NCBI GenBank assembly: GCA_003049465.1
Contig: PYSS01000046.1
Location: 62,001-126,000, forward strand
Length of the DNA: 64,000 nt
Direction: 5' to 3'
Source: Magnaporthiopsis rhizophila
Taxonomy: Eukaryota; Ascomycota; Sordariomycetes; Magnaporthales; Magnaporthaceae
Under the pieces are notes generated by a model that saw nothing but the letters and a program-made list of their open reading frames with translations, was not told the origin of the DNA and did no database searches. This document shows, piece by piece, positions 1-10,567 of this stretch. The first letter of the stretch is position 1. Every line of letters starts with the position of its first letter. Made by a program: the position numbers and the translations under genes.

Positions 1-363
1 TCGGTCGTGCGTGTCAGATCATCGATGGTGGGCTTAAGCTTGCTGTTGAGACGCTCGAGCGTAGAGTAAGAGGCGCATGCGTCCGAGACGATAGCGCGGG
101 GGGATATCTGATAGTAGTGGTAGGTCCTGTTAGAAGCTGTGGCGTATGATGGAAGCTGGCCGTGGGGAAGCGCCGGCTGTGACGGAGGCGGATACGCCTG
201 AAAAGAGCCACCAGCTGCGCCCTCGAGGACGACAAAGAAATAAAGAAGGCTAGAAAACGTTGTGGCAGCGTACCGCGCATGCATCTTGAGAGCTTTGGCA
301 CTGGCCTGGAGGGCACCACAGAGCAAAGATACTGAGATAAAAGAGTTGCGATGCAGACCACAT
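1..363 (-). CDS. ERO1: ERO1, ER oxidoreductin 1, N-terminal part (runs off the left edge)
   Basis: Ero1 is the FAD-dependent ER thiol oxidase that re-oxidises protein disulfide isomerase. Exon 1 is 363..274 (30 codons) and encodes a signal-peptide-like start (MWSASQLFYLSIFALWC) followed by QSSQDACA. A GTACGC...TATCAG intron (273..108) leads to exon 2, 107..1, reading ISPRAIVSDACASY and then STLERLNSKLKPTIDDLTRT. That is the segment which in fungal Ero1 proteins precedes the conserved block of the catalytic core. The intron is phase 0 and the reading frame stays open to the window edge. The catalytic CxxCxxC and FAD-binding regions would lie outside the window. Recognition rests on this short but characteristic N-terminal block, so the family call is good but not absolute. 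Three ACGTG cores sit about 200-240 bp upstream. Confidence 0.82.
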
Positions 364-564
364 TGTGCTTCGAGTGCCGTGTGGCGTCGTCTTGTATTTA
401 ACCGGCCGTTTTCGAAAGTGAGGGACGGGGATGAATTCCGGGATGCTTGGATAAGGCGATCTTGCGGAGGTAGCGGTAGCACTGCCCGAAGCCAAACTAA
501 AAAAGAATAATAATAATTCCAGATGGCTTGTCGCGGAGGAATGTAAATTTGGCACGCTTGGCAC

Positions 565-606
565 CACGTCGAGACGTTTGACAGCACGTCTGGTCTGAAA
601 CCACGT
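565..606 (-). promoter_or_regulatory. Cluster of three ACGTG cores upstream of ERO1 (possible UPR element)
   Basis: On the strand of ERO1 the core ACGTG occurs at 606..602, 589..585 and 569..565, all in the same orientation. The first and third extend to ACGTGG. ACGTG is the core of the unfolded-protein-response element bound by Hac1/XBP1-type bZIP factors, and ERO1 is a classic UPR target. The role is inferred; only the motif cluster is seen. Confidence 0.35.
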
Positions 607-2359
607 TTTCTTCTGCGGCAAGGAGATCCCGCGAATCCGGATGCACTTCGAATGTTCCAGCGATCGACCCTGCGTTCCAGATAGGAGGGGCTCGCAACCG
701 CTCGCTGTGACCGTAAGGCGACGGGAATGGCTCAAAAAAAGAATATGAGGCTCAATCCTAACGGTGTCGCAACCACCGGGAGAATACGTAGGTGCATTCG
801 CGTGCTATGTTGGTCCCAACGATCTATTGTAACGACGAAATCGTGTTGGATTTGACACCTGCCTGGGCAGGAGGTTCCCTCGAGAAAGGCGCACGGAGGC
901 TCGCACCCCGGAGCTTCCAATTTGGAAATGCCGACTTGCTGAGACGGGTAAAAAGGAGGGCACGCAAACGAATGATTCTTGAAGGGGAATGGACAGTGGT
1001 GATGCAACTTTGATTAATTATAGAAGTAGAGAGAAGAAAACATCTAGTCGAGCAGTTGCCAGCTTCTTATGGCTTAAATATTGATCGTACGTGTCTACAA
1101 TGGAGGCCGCGCATTTCTCAGCAGGAGTACAGGGGCAGATGAAATCTGGCCAGATGAGAAATCAGCAGATGGATGGCGTGGGAAACGTCAATTCCTTTGG
1201 GGCTCGCCTATGTTTGACTCCCGAGCGTCAGCCAAACCGCCAACAGCTGTATGCGTCCCCACTGAACCGTTTTCTTGGCGCACAAGCTTCATTCCATTAC
1301 TGAAGTCAAATGAATTGGCCAAATGCATTCGCGTCTGTCAGGCCTTGCCTCCAATCATGTATGGTTTGCTGGTGGGATGAAAAAAAGGAAAAAAAAAAAA
1401 AAAAAAAAACCGAAATGGCCCCATGTCTTGGTCAATTCGAAAGGCTCAAGGCTGGTTCGAGGGCTGCCCCGCTGCCGCCTGCTGGTGGTGTGAGGACTTG
1501 ACGCTGCACCGTCTAATAATAGACGCCCGGCCACCGCCGAATAATAAAGTCTCGCTCCTGTCACGGCAGCTGCAGTAAAACCCCGGAAAGGCCACACCTG
1601 ATGGGCAGACCGTGCGCCGGCTCCCGAGTCGGCTCGGTTATCAACGCATAAAATCCCCAACATCGTCATCGACTCGGGGACAGCTCCAAGAAACCGCCCT
1701 GTTGACCAGCCGTCGTACATCTGCCACGACACTGCATACATACGGGAGCCAAGTTATATACTGGACAATTAGACCTGACAACCCGCCTCACCAATTTTCC
1801 GCCCCGCCACGCGCAATATCGCAAGACTTTCCTCGAGAGAGAAAAAAAAAAAAAAAAAAAAAAAAAAGGTAGTGTACATCTAGCTATGTATCTTGTGTCC
1901 AGTCTAGTGGTGGTCAAAATGATCCCCGAGATGCGTTCGCCTACCGACGACACAACCTGCAGCTCCTGTTGGGCCCCTGCCCCATGGTAGAGGCTTCCGC
2001 ACCACCCATCTTGGGTTGTCGAGAGGAAGCGCCGCAGAAACAATGTCGCGCTCACCGATGCCTTTTAGTCTGAATATCAGGCCCCTCAAAAAGAACAATG
2101 ATCTCCCTCGCAATATGCCAGTCGGTATGGGGATCAAGAAGGGATCCCCAAGTCGATAACTTCCATGTGTCTAGTGGAAACGCGCGCGCTCGCCGATGTC
2201 GATTTAGGAAAAGGCCGTAAATTCGTGGCTGCATTATACCTGTACATGTCTAATCGATCTCGTCATGTGTCCGGTCGTAGGATGCGTGACATTGATAGGC
2301 TAGTCGGGTCCTGGGATACCAAGTCCCCCAAGCTTCGTTGTCGTGTGGGCGGGCGTGCA
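607..2359. other. Intergenic stretch between ERO1 and CKS1
   Basis: About 1.75 kb without a supportable gene. It holds two long A tracts, one near 1390-1409 and a longer one near 1842-1867, each creating artefactual Lys/Phe-rich ORFs. It should contain the distal ERO1 promoter and the CKS1 3' untranslated region. Confidence 0.6.
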
Positions 2360-3086
2360 TCACTGCGCCGGGGGTTGGTAGTTCAAGGGACGCCTGCAGG
2401 TATTTAGCGTGTGAGTATGGGTCCTTCTTGTTGTCCTCGGCATCCTCCCCAGCTCGTCGCACGGGCGCCTCCCATTTTGAGCAAGCCGCGTGGGTTTGGC
2501 GGTGAGAACTCACTTGAACAACAGGATGTGCGGCTCTGGCTCATGCACCTCATAGTGCTCCCATCCGAGACTCTGCATATGGCGTCAGTGAGAGCAGCGG
2601 CGGGTTTAGAATGAGCAGGGAGGTTTGCTGACCTGAGTGATGCCCATGCCTCGCCACTCGTCCTCCCATAGCAGCTTCAGCGTACCCTTTGAGCTGTCGT
2701 GGTAGTCCTTGGGGATCGCTTTCAACATCGCTTTCGGCAGTTGAACCTGTTGCGGTACAGCGAAGGGTTAGCATCCACGGCCCGCTCGCATCGGTGTCGC
2801 AGCGCGCGGCTGTTCGAAAAGCGAGGCAGATTTACATGTCTGTACTCGTACTCGGAGTCGTTGTATCTAGAAGACGGCGAATCAGTAACGCGACGCGGCA
2901 CGGGCAAGCACCAACGCGCATTTCGGATTTCGGCGCTCACCGTGACGAGTAATGAATGGAGTCAATAAACTCCTCCAACCTCTCGCGCTCCGCATCGGTC
3001 AACGGGCGAGGCTCGGCGTTGCGACGAGAGATATCTATTCCCATCTCGTTGTATTCCGGCTCGGGAGCGGGTGAAGACTTGGACAT
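2360..3086 (-). CDS. CKS1: CKS1, cyclin-dependent kinase regulatory subunit
   Basis: Small adaptor that binds the cell-cycle CDK and phosphorylated substrates. Five exons: 3086..2941, 2866..2836, 2746..2633, 2572..2514 and 2393..2360, giving 127 residues. Diagnostic blocks are YNDSEYEYRHV (start of the beta sheet and anion-binding site), VQLPKAMLKAIPKDY, LKLLWEDEWRGMGITQSLGWEHYEVHEPEPHILLF split over exons 3 and 4, and a KRPLNYQ tail matching the yeast protein. The HxPEPH beta-hinge motif is intact (HEPEPH). Every joint has GT/AG and the phases agree. The start at 3086 gives MSKSSPAPEPEYNEMG and an N-terminal extension before the core, usual in filamentous fungi. Exons 2 (31 nt) and 5 (34 nt) are very small and would be missed by ORF-based calling. 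The gene is divergent from RSC4 across about 1.4 kb. Confidence 0.95.
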
Positions 3087-3999
3087 GGCAATCTCTGGTC
3101 GCGCGCGACAATCGATAGGTTTGTTATGCGTTTTTGGCTGGTATTTATTCCTCGCAGAATGGAAGCTGAACGAGCAGTGCTTTGGCCGAGGTCGGCACGC
3201 GACGTGCGCGGGGCCCAACTCTGGACGCGGATAACGAAGGGACGAATGCGGCAACGGGCGGGCTCGTGAGAAAAGAAACAAGAAAGGAAGAATTGTGACA
3301 ACGTTGCTCAGGCCGAGTCAAGAAGGCAAATTTAAAGAGCCCAGGGGCCGATGGGCTGGGAAAGAAAAAGGAGAGTCTCCGAAAGCTTCTGTCTTGTCCA
3401 GTGGCTCGCGCTGCGATTTGTGAGGGGCACTGAGTGAAAGACTAAAAGAGCTCTTGGTCCGCCGCTTTCTTGGCCGACCGCAGGCAGCTCCACTCGGCCC
3501 AAGTAAACAAACGCACCCCACTGGCCAGAGGCCCGTGCGCGCAAATCCCCCAGCTGCGGCATCACCTGACCGCTGGAGTCACTGCCTGCGGTTGATCGGT
3601 CGATTGTAACCAGAAATATGAATGGATGCAGCTAAGCGGGAGTTGCCGGGCGTGCAGACCTCCTAAATAGGCGCGAGACTAGCGCGAGGGATTGAATTTG
3701 TGAAGAGAGAGCTTCCTACTTTGTGTTTGTTGCATCTAGAAATGTCCGATGAGTTACATGCTGGGTGCATTGAAATCCCCGGTTCTATTTGATCATAGCT
3801 GTCTGCTCGCGGGCGGGTTCCTGCTTAATCGCAGGCAGCGAAGGATTTGCGAGTGGAGCGGAGAGGCAATGCCGGCCGAGGGGTTCTTGAGCTCTGAATT
3901 CGACCTGAGCCGGCAGCTGAGCTACGTCAACCCCCGGGAGGGAAGTGCAAAAGACAAAAGACTCATGCTGGAGGGGAAAAAAAAAAAGAAAAAAAAAAG

Positions 4000-4065
<66 letters not shown>

Positions 4066-4477
4066 CAAAAGACGCGGGCAGAGTTCGCTTCATGTCCGGA
4101 TCTAGATCGAATCACTAATAGAAATATGTGATAAAGGCAGTTGGAGTATTGATGCTGGTCGCGCCAAGTCACTTCGCCGTTGAGATTGGAATGCGTGCAC
4201 GGGCCATATTGCATCTATCAATTTTTTTCCCTACCAAGCCAACCAACCTGGCCTGCTGAGAAGCTTGTCAGCGCCCACTTTTCGCACACAGCAAGCCGCA
4301 GCACCAGCACGCTACTCGAGCACCGCCTCAGCCAGAAACGCGTCCCCCGTCCGCCCAAGCGATCGCGATATCCAATCCGCATCAGACGAGGCTATCACGA
4401 CCCGCAGAGCCTTGATGGCCTGCAAATTTGCGTAATTGGCTTGCGCTTCTTTCTGCGACCACATCCCACCCTGTGCG
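3087..4477. other. Divergent promoter region CKS1/RSC4 with a long A-rich tract
   Basis: 1.39 kb between two divergent starts. At about 3977-4058 lies an almost pure A tract of roughly 80 nt broken by a few G, which produces meaningless poly-Lys and poly-Phe ORFs on both strands. I see no gene here. The region should hold both promoters and 5' untranslated exons. Confidence 0.6.
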
Positions 4478-7317
4478 ATGGAGAACAAGCGCAAGGCTGC
4501 TCCCGCCCAGGCAGCAGGAGCCGGCGACAGCGACGACCGCGCCTCCAAGCGACGAAAGGGGCCCGCAGTAAGTGTGCATCAACCATATTTCTATCCCAGC
4601 GCATGGAGTGTCGGCGTTTTTGGGGGGTTCTGCTGGCGCAGCCGCGCGCAACAGGCATATCAGAACCTGCCGCGCTGCGCAAACCGATGGGAGGTGACTG
4701 GACCCTTTCCACAGGCCGCCCTCCTGGATGCCCGTCCCAAGAGTCTCTCAGTCAACCCGGCCCCTCCTCCATCCCCATCCTCCATCCCCGTCTCTTTTTG
4801 AACCCCGGCGGCCGCCGACTGGGAAGATTGCGCCCGCGCATAGACGTGTGCCGCGCTCATGGAGCCCCCGCGCCATTTTGACAAGCTCGACACACCCGTC
4901 GACCACAGCCCTACCAACCCAATTGATGCACTTCCACTAAAACCCTCTTTTTCCGGCAGGGAAACTCCGAATATGACCTCTTCCAAGGGGAGTCACCAGA
5001 ATCAACGACGCACTATGGCCAGCAATTCCTCTTCCAAATTCGTCGCACCAGCGACAAGACGTGAGCTTCCCACGATTCCCCAACCAACGCATTCGGATTG
5101 ATCGATCGCTCAATGCGCCGCATACGCATATGAAGCCTCTGCTGACCGGCCGCTGCAATATAGTGGTCGGCTCGTCGCAACCTATTTCGAGAAGCTTTTA
5201 CCCCGCGAGGGTAACGAGGACTACTATGCAAAGACAAGGATGCCCCTCTCCCTCGAAACCATCGAGCAGAAGTTGGCAAACAAGGAGTTCTCTAGCATGT
5301 CGGAGCTCGAGAGCTACTTCAAGCGCATGGTATCAAACGCAAAGGACTTCTACGACCGAGGCACTCAGATATATGATGACGCCGAGCGCGTCAGGAAGGC
5401 CCTCAGCAACTACATGGTCAAGACCAACCCAGCGTACAAGCTGAACCCGTCCTACAGCGCAGTGCCTGTTCCAATTCCGGACAACTACCAGCACAGCGAC
5501 AACCTCGCCGCCCCTGCCAAGTCCACACCCCGCAAGGTTTCCAACCCCAGACCCGTCGAGGCACCAAGACAGAACGATGATGCGCCAGCGGATGCACAGG
5601 ACGAAGATGAGGAGGGTGATGACGACGGCGAAGGCGAAGACGAAGGCGATGAGTCCGATGATGGCGATGCCGACGGCGACTCGGAGGCCGAAGTGGTTGC
5701 GGCCAAGAGGAGAGGCCCAGGCAGGCCTCCAAAGAAGCCTGACGTCGAGTACGAGGGCGTCCCCTACAAAGGCCTGACATTCCAGCAGGCACAGGAGAAG
5801 ATCGTCGAGGAGCTGCTGCGCAAGAAGGAGCAAGAGTGAGTCTACAACGATGCACGCATTTCTCCCCAGGGCTAACCACGTCGCCAGGGACGATGACTTT
5901 GCCCACTTTGAGCCATTCCTGAACCTGCCGCCTCGCCAGCTTCGTGATTACTACCAGGTCATCAAGGAGCCGATCTGCTTGAAGAAACTGCACAAGCTCG
6001 TCCGAGGCATCCACAGCAGACGAGACAAGGGAGGCAAGAGCGACTTCAAAACCTGGGCTGCGTTCGAGGAGAAGGCCAGTCTTCTCTGGGAAAATGCCTA
6101 CTATTATAATGAGGATGGGAGCGAAATCTGGCAGTTGGCCAAGGAGCTCGAGGTATATCTACTTAATCCATCCCTTTCCGTCGCCCACTCGAGTGCATTC
6201 GCCTGGATCGAAAGATCTCGTTCTTACAATGTTGGCCAACGGCAGGATTTCTTCGGAGAACAGCTTCGAGAGGCAAAAGCAGTCGTGGCGGAGCCTCCCG
6301 CAAAGTCCATCAAGCTGAAAATGACTGGTAAGGAGACACCCAACCTTCCGAAGAAGATCACCATTCATGTTGCTCCAGGCAACTCCAACCCGGTAGGGTC
6401 CCCGGGCCCTGTGACCGCACAGTCTGTGGGCTCTATTGTCTCGGACGGTGTCGTGAACGGCGCCGGCGCCGGCGCCGCCGGTGGCACCCCCAACGGCACG
6501 AACGGTGCTCTACCAATAGTTGTGGACCAGGCCGAGAGGCTCGGAAACTCAACGGGCGCCTCCGTCTTCGTTCCACCGCCCACGATCTCGGCCGTCGCTG
6601 GCCCGGTAGCAGGCGCATATTCGCCAGCGGTTGCCGTTACACCAGGTGCTCCCACCGCTCTCTCCGGCCACGTCCCGCTTGGAACGCCAAACGGCCAGGC
6701 TCCAGTGGTAGCAGGCAAAGATGCACAGACCACCTCCACTCAGCAGCACAACACACTGGGAGCAAGCCTGGCGAAACTCTACGATTCCAAATGTCGCCAT
6801 CCTGGAAGGGGTAAGCGCGGTCAAGATTTAGGGCCCCATTTCGCCTCACTATTTGGTTGCTGACTGGTCTTTAATCTTGGCAGGTCTCGCCGACGCTCTC
6901 ATAACACAACTCGTCATCAGGACGCATCCGAACGCGCGGAACGTAGAGTCGCGCTTCGAGTGTTGCCTGCCAGCACACCCAAAGCTCACCCAACAGTCGG
7001 TGTCTGTCAACATACCCGTGAGCTCCTGGAATGTCCAGATCATGCCCACAATCTCTCCTCAGCTGCTTGATGGCCGACGCCCGTATAAGCTCTACGCCAT
7101 CGTAAATGGCCGCGTCTTGCCGCGTGTGATATCCCCACCGCTCCCGAATGGCCAGGTCGAGAAATCGCAGATGCTGTTTGACGCCCAACTTCAGCACGGA
7201 GTCAACAAGATCTCATTGCAAATGGTCGCCGCGGCGCCCAAGGATGCCACATTTCCAGATGGTATCGATGCGGAATTCGAGATGATCAATGTGCTGGCCA
7301 ACTTGGTGCGGCAGTGA
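4478..7317 (+). CDS. RSC4: Rsc4-type tandem-bromodomain subunit of the RSC chromatin-remodelling complex
   Basis: Six exons: 4478-4567, 4960-5060, 5164-5835, 5888-6152, 6246-6810 and 6884-7317; 708 residues in phase. After a basic N terminus (SKRRK) comes bromodomain 1 (about residues 35-145, containing YYAKTRMPLSLETIEQKL). A highly acidic Asp/Glu/Gly stretch follows, then an AT-hook-like KRRGPGRPPKK at about residue 244. Bromodomain 2 (about 265-375) has YYQVIKEPICLKKL and the canonical YYYNEDGSEIW. The Ala/Gly/Pro-rich linker leads to a C-terminal Rsc4 domain (IRTHPNARNVESRFEC, then LFDAQLQHGVNKISLQMVAA). In yeast, Rsc4 bromodomain 2 binds acetylated H3K14. Bromodomain 1 here has Asp (FYDRGTQIY) where the acetyl-lysine Asn is expected. 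The exon 5/6 joint is the least certain. Confidence 0.88.
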
Positions 7318-8291
7318 GGCAGCGAAAAGGGCCCTTTTTAGCATGGATGTTTCTTGCTTAATTTCTGGGGTCCTCCAGTTTGCCAACAGGCGTGTCAGCA
7401 CAACTTAGTTGCATGTCCTGGGAGGGTGAAGTCAGTGATCCTCACCGCTCACTGGCCCGGGGAGAGTCATGGAAGCACTGTGGTTTTCTGTTCGGGCCTC
7501 GGCTGGCTGGTCTCCCCCTTAGAGATCTCAGGTGTGGACATGGGAGTCACATTACCAACACAATTCCGGTCTCGATGTCGACAAATTTGTGTCCTGACGC
7601 TACATTACACACAAGAAGTGCAATGAGGCCCTATGCTTGGAGCCGCCTGGGCATCGAACTACGCACTTCTGTTGTATTACTTGTGAACCCCTACCTACCT
7701 ACATAGCTATCTTCCTGCGAGGCCTTGGGTTTCTCGGCCTCTTGCCAACGCATGTTTCACATTAGCGGAACAGTCGTCTTCCAGTTATTTTTTGCTTCCT
7801 CTCGAATTCCCTATAGGTACCTACCCTAGCGTCTTTATAGCTTCCTTGTATCACGGCGTCGGCTAGCAGTCTTTCATAGTCAATTCTGTAAAGCTATTCA
7901 TGCAGGCGAACCCTTTTCGACCAGCCGCCCGGCAAATAGAAGTAATGGACGGGAACCCCGGTTTGCGGTGGGTGTCGTCGCGCTTAACGACTCCGGTCTT
8001 TTTTTCTTTTTCCCTCTCTCTTCTCAGCGCCTAGATATGCATACTGGACCCCTCAATTCGCTGGCGGGGTGTCCCAACTCTGATAGAGTGGGGCGATCAG
8101 CCCGCCCCAGCGAAAAAAAAAGTTCGAATGCAACTTACAAAATTTTCGTGGATTTTTCTGTGATAAATTCTGCCACCCACCCCACGAGCGCACCTGCTTT
8201 TCCTCCCACCTTGCAGAGCGACACCATCCCGCTGTACCAGCCCCAAACCCGATCTTTTCCCAGGCACATCCGTCAGGAACCCATCGCCAAG
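7318..8291. other. Intergenic stretch between RSC4 and SSB1
   Basis: About 970 bp. Pyrimidine-rich runs (TTTTTTTCTTTTTCCCTCTCTC near 8000) lie upstream of the SSB1 start, as in many strongly transcribed fungal promoters. No ORF here has support. Confidence 0.55.
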
Positions 8292-10567
8292 ATGTCGACA
8301 GAAGTTTACGACGGTGCCATTGGCATCGATCTGGGTACGTCGATCTACTCTGCTCTCCAAAGCGATTTGTGCACAAACTTTCTTTCCCCCTCTGCTGACA
8401 CCACCCTCGCCGGCTGTTTCCCATCACAGGCACCACATACTCTTGCGTTGCCACGTACGAGGGCAGCAATGTCGAGATCATCGCCAACGAGCAGGGTAGC
8501 TTCACCACCCCCTCGTTCGTCTCGTTCACCGAGAGCGAACGCCTCATCGGCGAGGCTGCCAAGAACCAGGCTGCCATGAACCCGGCGAACACTGTCTTCG
8601 ATGTCAAGTCAGCCAACTCCCGATCTCCTCTCTTCGTTCCTTTCGCAACGTCCTTTACGCCAGTCGTTGCGCCCACACCATTCCAAGACACTTGATCTGC
8701 TAACGTTAATCTTTCAACCTCGCTAGGCGTCTCATTGGCCGCCGCTTCGATGACCCGACTGTCAAGAAGGACATGGAGTCGTGGCCCTTCAAGGTCGTCG
8801 ACGATGAAGGCAACCCCAAGGTTGAGGTCGAGTACCTTGGCTCCACCCACAAGTTCTCGCCCCAGGAGATCTCCGCCATGGTCCTGACCAAGGTCAGTCC
8901 CTCCCACACACTCGTGCACATTTTCTGGGCCGACTCCGTGTTGCTGTGTGCCCTCCATGTCTTCTAACATGGTCATGTATCTTTATTCCTGCAGATGAAG
9001 GAGATTGCCGAGGCCAAGCTTGGCAAGAAGGTTGAGAAGGCCGTCATCACCGTGCCGGCTTACTTCAACGACAACCAGCGTCAGTCCACCAAGGACGCCG
9101 GCGCCATCTCTGGCCTGAACGTCCTCCGTATCATCAACGAGCCCACTGCTGCTGCCATCGCCTACGGTCTGGGTGCCGGCAAGTCGGACAAGGAGCGCAA
9201 CGTTCTGATTTACGACCTGGGTGGTGGTACCTTCGATGTCTCGCTCCTGAACATCCAGGGTGGTGTTTTTACCGTCAAGGCCACCGCTGGTGACACCCAC
9301 CTGGGTGGCCAGGATTTCGACACCAACCTCCTCGACCACTGCAAGAAGGACTTCCAGCGCAAGACCAAGAAGGACCTGTCGGGCGATGCCCGTGCCCTCC
9401 GTCGGCTCAGGACCGCTTGCGAGCGTGCCAAGAGGACCCTGTCCAACGGTGCCCAGACCACCATTGAGATCGACTCGCTTTTCGACGGCGAGGACTTCAA
9501 CCTGCAGATTACCCGTGCCAGGTTTGAGGAGCTGAACGCTACTGCCTTCAAGGGCACCCTCGAGCCCGTCGCCCAGGTTCTGAAGGACGCCGCTATCGAG
9601 AAGTCGGCTGTTGACGAGATCGTTCTGGTCGGCGGCTCAACCCGTATCCCCCGCATCCAGAAGCTGCTATCCGAGTTCTTCGACGGCAAGAAGCTCGAGA
9701 AGAGCATCAACCCCGATGAGGCCGTGGCCTATGGTGCGGCTGTTCAGGCCGGTGTTCTTTCGGGCAAGGCCACGTCTGCCGACACCAGCGACCTGCTGCT
9801 GCTCGATGTGGCACCTCTCTCCCTCGGTGTTGCCATGGAGGGCAACATCTTCGCTCCCGTTGTTCCCCGTGGCACGCCTGTTCCGACTCTGAAGAAGAGG
9901 ACCTTCACCACTGTCAGCGACAACCAACAAACCGTTCAGTTCCCCGTGTTCCAGGGCGAGCGTGTCAACTGCGACGATAACACGTCGCTGGGAGAGTTCA
10001 CGCTTGCCCCTATCCCGCCCATGCGGGCAGGAGAGCCTGTCCTCGAGGTTGTCTTCGAGGTTGAGTAAGTAGTCCCTGCTTAAAACTCGTGCTTAGTCGA
10101 CTCTAACAAGGCGATTCTCTCTAGTGCCAACGGTATCCTGAAGGTTACCGCCAGCGAGAAGTCGTCTGGACGAAGCGCCAACATCACCATTTCCAACTCG
10201 GTCGGCAAGCTTAGCACTAGCGAGATCGAGGCTATGGTTGCTGGTAAGTGTCTTGCTTCATCTCAAAGGCCCAGCACAACACTAACGCACCGTTACAGAG
10301 GCGGAGAAGTTCAAGAACAACGACGCCGAGTTCAGCAAGAAGTTCGAGGCGAAGCAGCAGCTCGAGTCCTACATCTCGCGCGTCGAGGATATCATCTCCG
10401 ACCCCACCCTGTCCCTCAAGCTCAAGCGTGGCCAGAAGGAGAAGATCGAGAACAGCCTCAGCGAGGCCATGGCACAGCTGGAGCTCGCCGACTCGTCTGC
10501 CGACGACCTCAAGAAGAAGGAGCTGGCCCTGAAGCGAACTGTCACCAAGGCCATGTCGTCGCGTTAA
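8292..10567 (+). CDS. SSB1: Ssb-type ribosome-associated Hsp70 chaperone
   Basis: Hsp70 that docks on translating ribosomes with the RAC co-chaperone and folds nascent chains. Six exons: 8292-8334, 8430-8607, 8727-8892, 8995-10064, 10125-10243 and 10299-10567; 614 residues, close to yeast Ssb1. The nucleotide-binding domain has the phosphate-1 loop IGIDLGTTYS (split by intron 1), the phosphate-2 motif YDLGGGTFDVSLL, VLVGGSTRIPRIQKLL, and NEPTAAAIAYGLGAG. The substrate-binding domain has LLLLDVAPLSLGV, ERVNC and NGILKVTA. Placement in the Ssb rather than the Ssa branch follows from VATYEGSNVEIIANEQG, VNCDDNTSLGEF and the C terminus VTKAMSSR, which lacks the cytosolic EEVD tail. Splice sites are canonical and the start ATG sits in MSTEVYDGAIG. 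Confidence 0.97.

Noticed and set aside
3749..4214. Poly-Lys and poly-Phe ORFs
   Set aside because: Products of the 80-nt A-rich tract on both strands.
8053..8976. A 307-codon minus-strand ORF
   Set aside because: Antisense to SSB1 exons 1-3 and their introns. Shadow ORFs opposite Hsp70 genes are well known.
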